From: Weissella confusa
GTDB taxonomy: Bacteria > Bacillota > Bacilli > Lactobacillales > Lactobacillaceae
Assembly (NCBI GenBank): GCA_016466735.1
Contig: JAAOED010000005.1
Location: 1 to 64,000 of the forward strand
DNA: 64,000 nt
Direction: 5' to 3'
Made by a program: the position numbers and the translations under genes. The notes under the pieces are model-generated. The model had not been told where the DNA came from. It made no database searches and saw only the letters and a program-made list of their open reading frames with translations. Shown here piece by piece: positions 62,105-64,000 of this stretch; positions within the stretch are counted from its first letter, which is position 1, and every line of letters begins with the position of its first letter.

Positions 62105-62127
62105 TTAACACTGTTAACATTATATCA
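62105..62127 (-). promoter_or_regulatory. Promoter and palindromic operator of the endonuclease gene
   Basis: Minus strand TGATATAAT (62119-62127, extended -10) followed by the perfect palindrome TTAACA-C-TGTTAA at 62105-62117, placed over the expected transcription start. Fits repression of the nuclease gene by a dimeric regulator; no controller protein gene is in the window. Confidence 0.55.
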
Positions 62128-62194
62128 TCATCAGGTATTACTCACTTTCAGTTATTTGAAGCATATTTGATATTTTTAAAGATTTATGCAAATT

Positions 62195-62223
62195 AAAAAG
62201 CCGACCTAATTGGTCGGCTTTTA
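62195..62223. terminator. Terminator after the first methyltransferase gene
   Basis: 10-bp stem AAAGCCGACC / GGTCGGCTTT with a 5-base loop, T on both sides. Separates the methyltransferase transcript from the endonuclease gene. Confidence 0.8.
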
Positions 62224-62245
62224 TTCAGAATAAATTCTTGACCTG

Positions 62246-63091
62246 TCAAAAAAGCAAGTCACTTCCTGATTCTCTAACTTTGTTGACACGATCCATACCT
62301 ACGTCAACCCACTTTTGCTCCAACTCAAACCCAATCCACTTAATTTTGTGACCTTGTTGATTAAGTCGTTCCGCTACAACGGCAGTCGTACCCGACCCCA
62401 TAAACGGATCCAACAAAGTGCCCTCGTAGAGTCCCTCGGCGTTTTTCGGCATATATGCTTTCAAAATCTCAAGCATTAACGACTCTGGCTTTTGCGTCGG
62501 GTGTTCAGTTCGTTCTTTTTCAAAAGCTTTGCCCGCAAGTGCCGGATACTCCCAAATATCACTTCGAAGTGCACCTAACGGATTTGGCTTCCATTCCTTC
62601 TTATTTCCATTTTTGTCTTTATAGAAAACTGGATTCTGCAAACGCTTGGTACTTTTGTACGGCACCCTCACGTCGTCAGCATTGTACGTCCATATTTTAT
62701 TGCTTTTTGAAAACCACAAAAAGGGCTCGTAAGTAGTAGCTGGAGCCTTCTTCGATCGAGAAAAACCGTTCTCGTACCTCCAAATATTCATTCGACGGTA
62801 AAACAATCCAGATTGATACATAATCACTTGTAAGAATCCAATATAATCGTGGATTCCAAACCAGATTAGTGATCCATTTTTTGATAGTACATCTCGTAAA
62901 CGTTTAATTCTTTGTTCACTTATCGCCAAGAAATCATCCAAACTCAGCATATCCGAGTCGTTACCAAAATCCTTGTTGATGTTGTACGGTGGATCCGTAA
63001 GGATTAAATCAATTTGAACGCCCGCTTCAACTAGTTGCCGAACCGCATCGTCACTATCGGCCTGATAAATATTGCCCCACTCGTATTGCAA
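62246..63091 (-). CDS. Site-specific DNA methyltransferase (beta-class, N6-A or N4-C)
   Basis: A 281-residue amino-methyltransferase. Catalytic motif IV LTDPPYNINKDFG at about 31-43 precedes the SAM motif DPFMGSGTT at about 228-236, the beta-class order; DPPY favours N6-adenine. FELEQKWVDVGMDRV near the end completes the SAM site. Start is TTG at 63091, 3 bases after the upstream methyltransferase stop. Protects the host DNA from the endonuclease. Confidence 0.9.
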   Translation of the reverse strand: MQYEWGNIYQADSDDAVRQLVEAGVQIDLILTDPPYNINKDFGNDSDMLSLDDFLAISEQRIKRLRDVLSKNGSLIWFGIHDYIGFLQVIMYQSGLFYRRMNIWRYENGFSRSKKAPATTYEPFLWFSKSNKIWTYNADDVRVPYKSTKRLQNPVFYKDKNGNKKEWKPNPLGALRSDIWEYPALAGKAFEKERTEHPTQKPESLMLEILKAYMPKNAEGLYEGTLLDPFMGSGTTAVVAERLNQQGHKIKWIGFELEQKWVDVGMDRVNKVRESGSDLLF

Positions 63092-63094
63092 AAT

Positions 63095-64000
63095 TTACAC
63101 AACCTTTCTAAAGATTAGAATATATTGATGGTGAATATTTTCCACGTACGCGAATGGATATCCATAAGGATGAAGAGATTTATGATTTTGAATTAATACC
63201 TTCACACCTTGAAGAGAAAGTTCAGACTCTCCGATTTTAGCGCCATCCAAGCGCTGAATTAAATCACTGTGGAAACTCATATATTTCTTTTTGTTTCTAA
63301 AGTCGGAAATAACAATTGCGAAATACTTACCAGTTTTCAAAACGCGAGCGCTTTCTAAGAATATATCTTTAACCAAAATATCTAGAAATTCGTCATAAGA
63401 TTCGATATTCCCTAAGTCTCGCTCATCCTCACTGTACTTAGTTTCCAGTCCATTCTCAACCCGCTGAGATTTAACCTTCTGATCCTGCTTATTCAAGATG
63501 CTCCAATAAGGTGGTGAAGTTACAACAAAGTCCACCGATTCGTCTTCAAACTCCTTCAGAACCTGCGCACTGTCTCCGTTAATAATCTCAAACTTATCAG
63601 AGGTTCCTGGTCCAACTTCAGTGTCTAAACGTTCTTTGCTTAGTTCATACCATTTAGGAGAAAGCTCAATTCCTACACCGTTTCTGCCAGAAACTGCCGC
63701 AGCCTTCAAAGTAGACCCGACACCCAAGAATGGATCCATTACTATGTCGCCTGATTTGGTGAAAAATCGAATTAGTCTTTCGATATCTTGAAACGAGAAA
63801 GGTGCGGGGTGTTGTTTCTCAATTTGAGCCTCTGGGTGATTTTTTCCCAAACCTTTTTGGAACCAAAAACTTTTCGTTTCTGGAATCCATTGCTTACCAG
63901 TTAAGTCATTCAGCTTGTTGCGTTGGTCATACTTTCCTGGATCAGTACCTAGTTGGTCCTCTGCATACTCGTCAAGTAAGTTCAGCGTCGCTAAATCTTC
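63095..64000 (-). CDS. Second DNA methyltransferase, 5' end beyond the window
   Basis: 301 residues visible; the frame stays open to the right edge, so the gene is partial. Here the SAM motif MDPFLGVGSTLKAA (about 88-101) comes before the catalytic TSPPYW (about 161-166), unlike the downstream enzyme; SPPYW is frequent in N4-cytosine and some N6-adenine methylases. Upstream residues such as LTGKQWIPETKSFWFQKGLG are typical of the pre-motif region. Probably methylates the other strand of an asymmetric site. A TTG at 63850 is in frame but sits inside the conserved sequence, so it is not the true start. Confidence 0.88.
   Translation of the reverse strand, partial: EDLATLNLLDEYAEDQLGTDPGKYDQRNKLNDLTGKQWIPETKSFWFQKGLGKNHPEAQIEKQHPAPFSFQDIERLIRFFTKSGDIVMDPFLGVGSTLKAAAVSGRNGVGIELSPKWYELSKERLDTEVGPGTSDKFEIINGDSAQVLKEFEDESVDFVVTSPPYWSILNKQDQKVKSQRVENGLETKYSEDERDLGNIESYDEFLDILVKDIFLESARVLKTGKYFAIVISDFRNKKKYMSFHSDLIQRLDGAKIGESELSLQGVKVLIQNHKSLHPYGYPFAYVENIHHQYILIFRKVV

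Noticed and set aside
63095..63850. Complete methyltransferase starting at TTG 63850
   Set aside because: The frame continues without a stop to the window edge with conserved methyltransferase-like sequence, so the gene is truncated by the window.

Overview
The window looks like a chromosomal segment of a heterofermentative lactic acid bacterium, most likely Weissella confusa or a very close relative such as W. cibaria. The strongest clue is the L-2-hydroxyisocaproate dehydrogenase at 54187-55119, which from memory reads almost exactly like the characterised enzyme of Lactobacillus (now Weissella) confusus. The mevalonate pathway, a LacLM-type beta-galactosidase, pyruvate oxidase, pyruvate carboxylase and AGGAG-type ribosome binding sites agree with this. 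I see no rRNA, tRNA, CRISPR array or complete insertion sequence.

Layout. 1-9.5 kb holds a heterodimeric ABC exporter and the oligopeptide importer operon oppDFBCA. 9.6-15.6 kb holds the conserved Firmicute group dnaD / asnS / ypmB-like / dinG. 15.7-19.7 kb, on the + strand, is the mevalonate operon (mvk, mvaD, phosphomevalonate kinase, fni). 19.9-21.5 kb has small regulators. 21.6-29.6 kb is the lactose/galactose block: an AraC regulator, a GPH permease, galK, galT and lacLM, with CcpA (cre) sites and a spaced inverted repeat. 29.7-35 kb has pyruvate oxidase, zinc-free S14 and L33 paralogues, a small alarmone synthetase and several small proteins. 35-45 kb has pyruvate carboxylase, acetate kinase, peptidase T, a Nif3-like protein, trmK, hsp20 and a TPR protein. 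45-57.9 kb has uncharacterised membrane and acidic proteins, a Nudix hydrolase, sbcDC, L-HicDH, an MFS transporter and a vitamin (B6 or HMP) ECF module.

From about 57.9 kb to the right edge the sequence becomes accessory. It contains a candidate type I toxin-antitoxin locus, a region of repeated GGCCCCACG units resembling integrase 3' remnants, orphan small genes, a structured RNA element, and a restriction-modification system. That system has two DNA methyltransferases, a PD-(D/E)XK endonuclease and a co-translated partner of unknown function. The second methyltransferase runs off the right edge.

Physiologically the core genes fit together. Opp and PepT supply amino acids from peptides. LacS-like permease, LacLM, GalK and GalT feed galactosides to glycolysis. 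Pox and AckA make acetate and ATP, and pyruvate carboxylase refills oxaloacetate. cre-like sites at lacL, the permease, pox and ackA suggest shared CcpA control. The most notable signals are the convergent toxin/antisense locus near 58 kb, a 124-bp ungapped repeat pair (10683-10806 and 49640-49763) abutting the 3' ends of two unrelated genes, and the restriction operon with its partner gene, palindromic operator and adjacent structured RNA.
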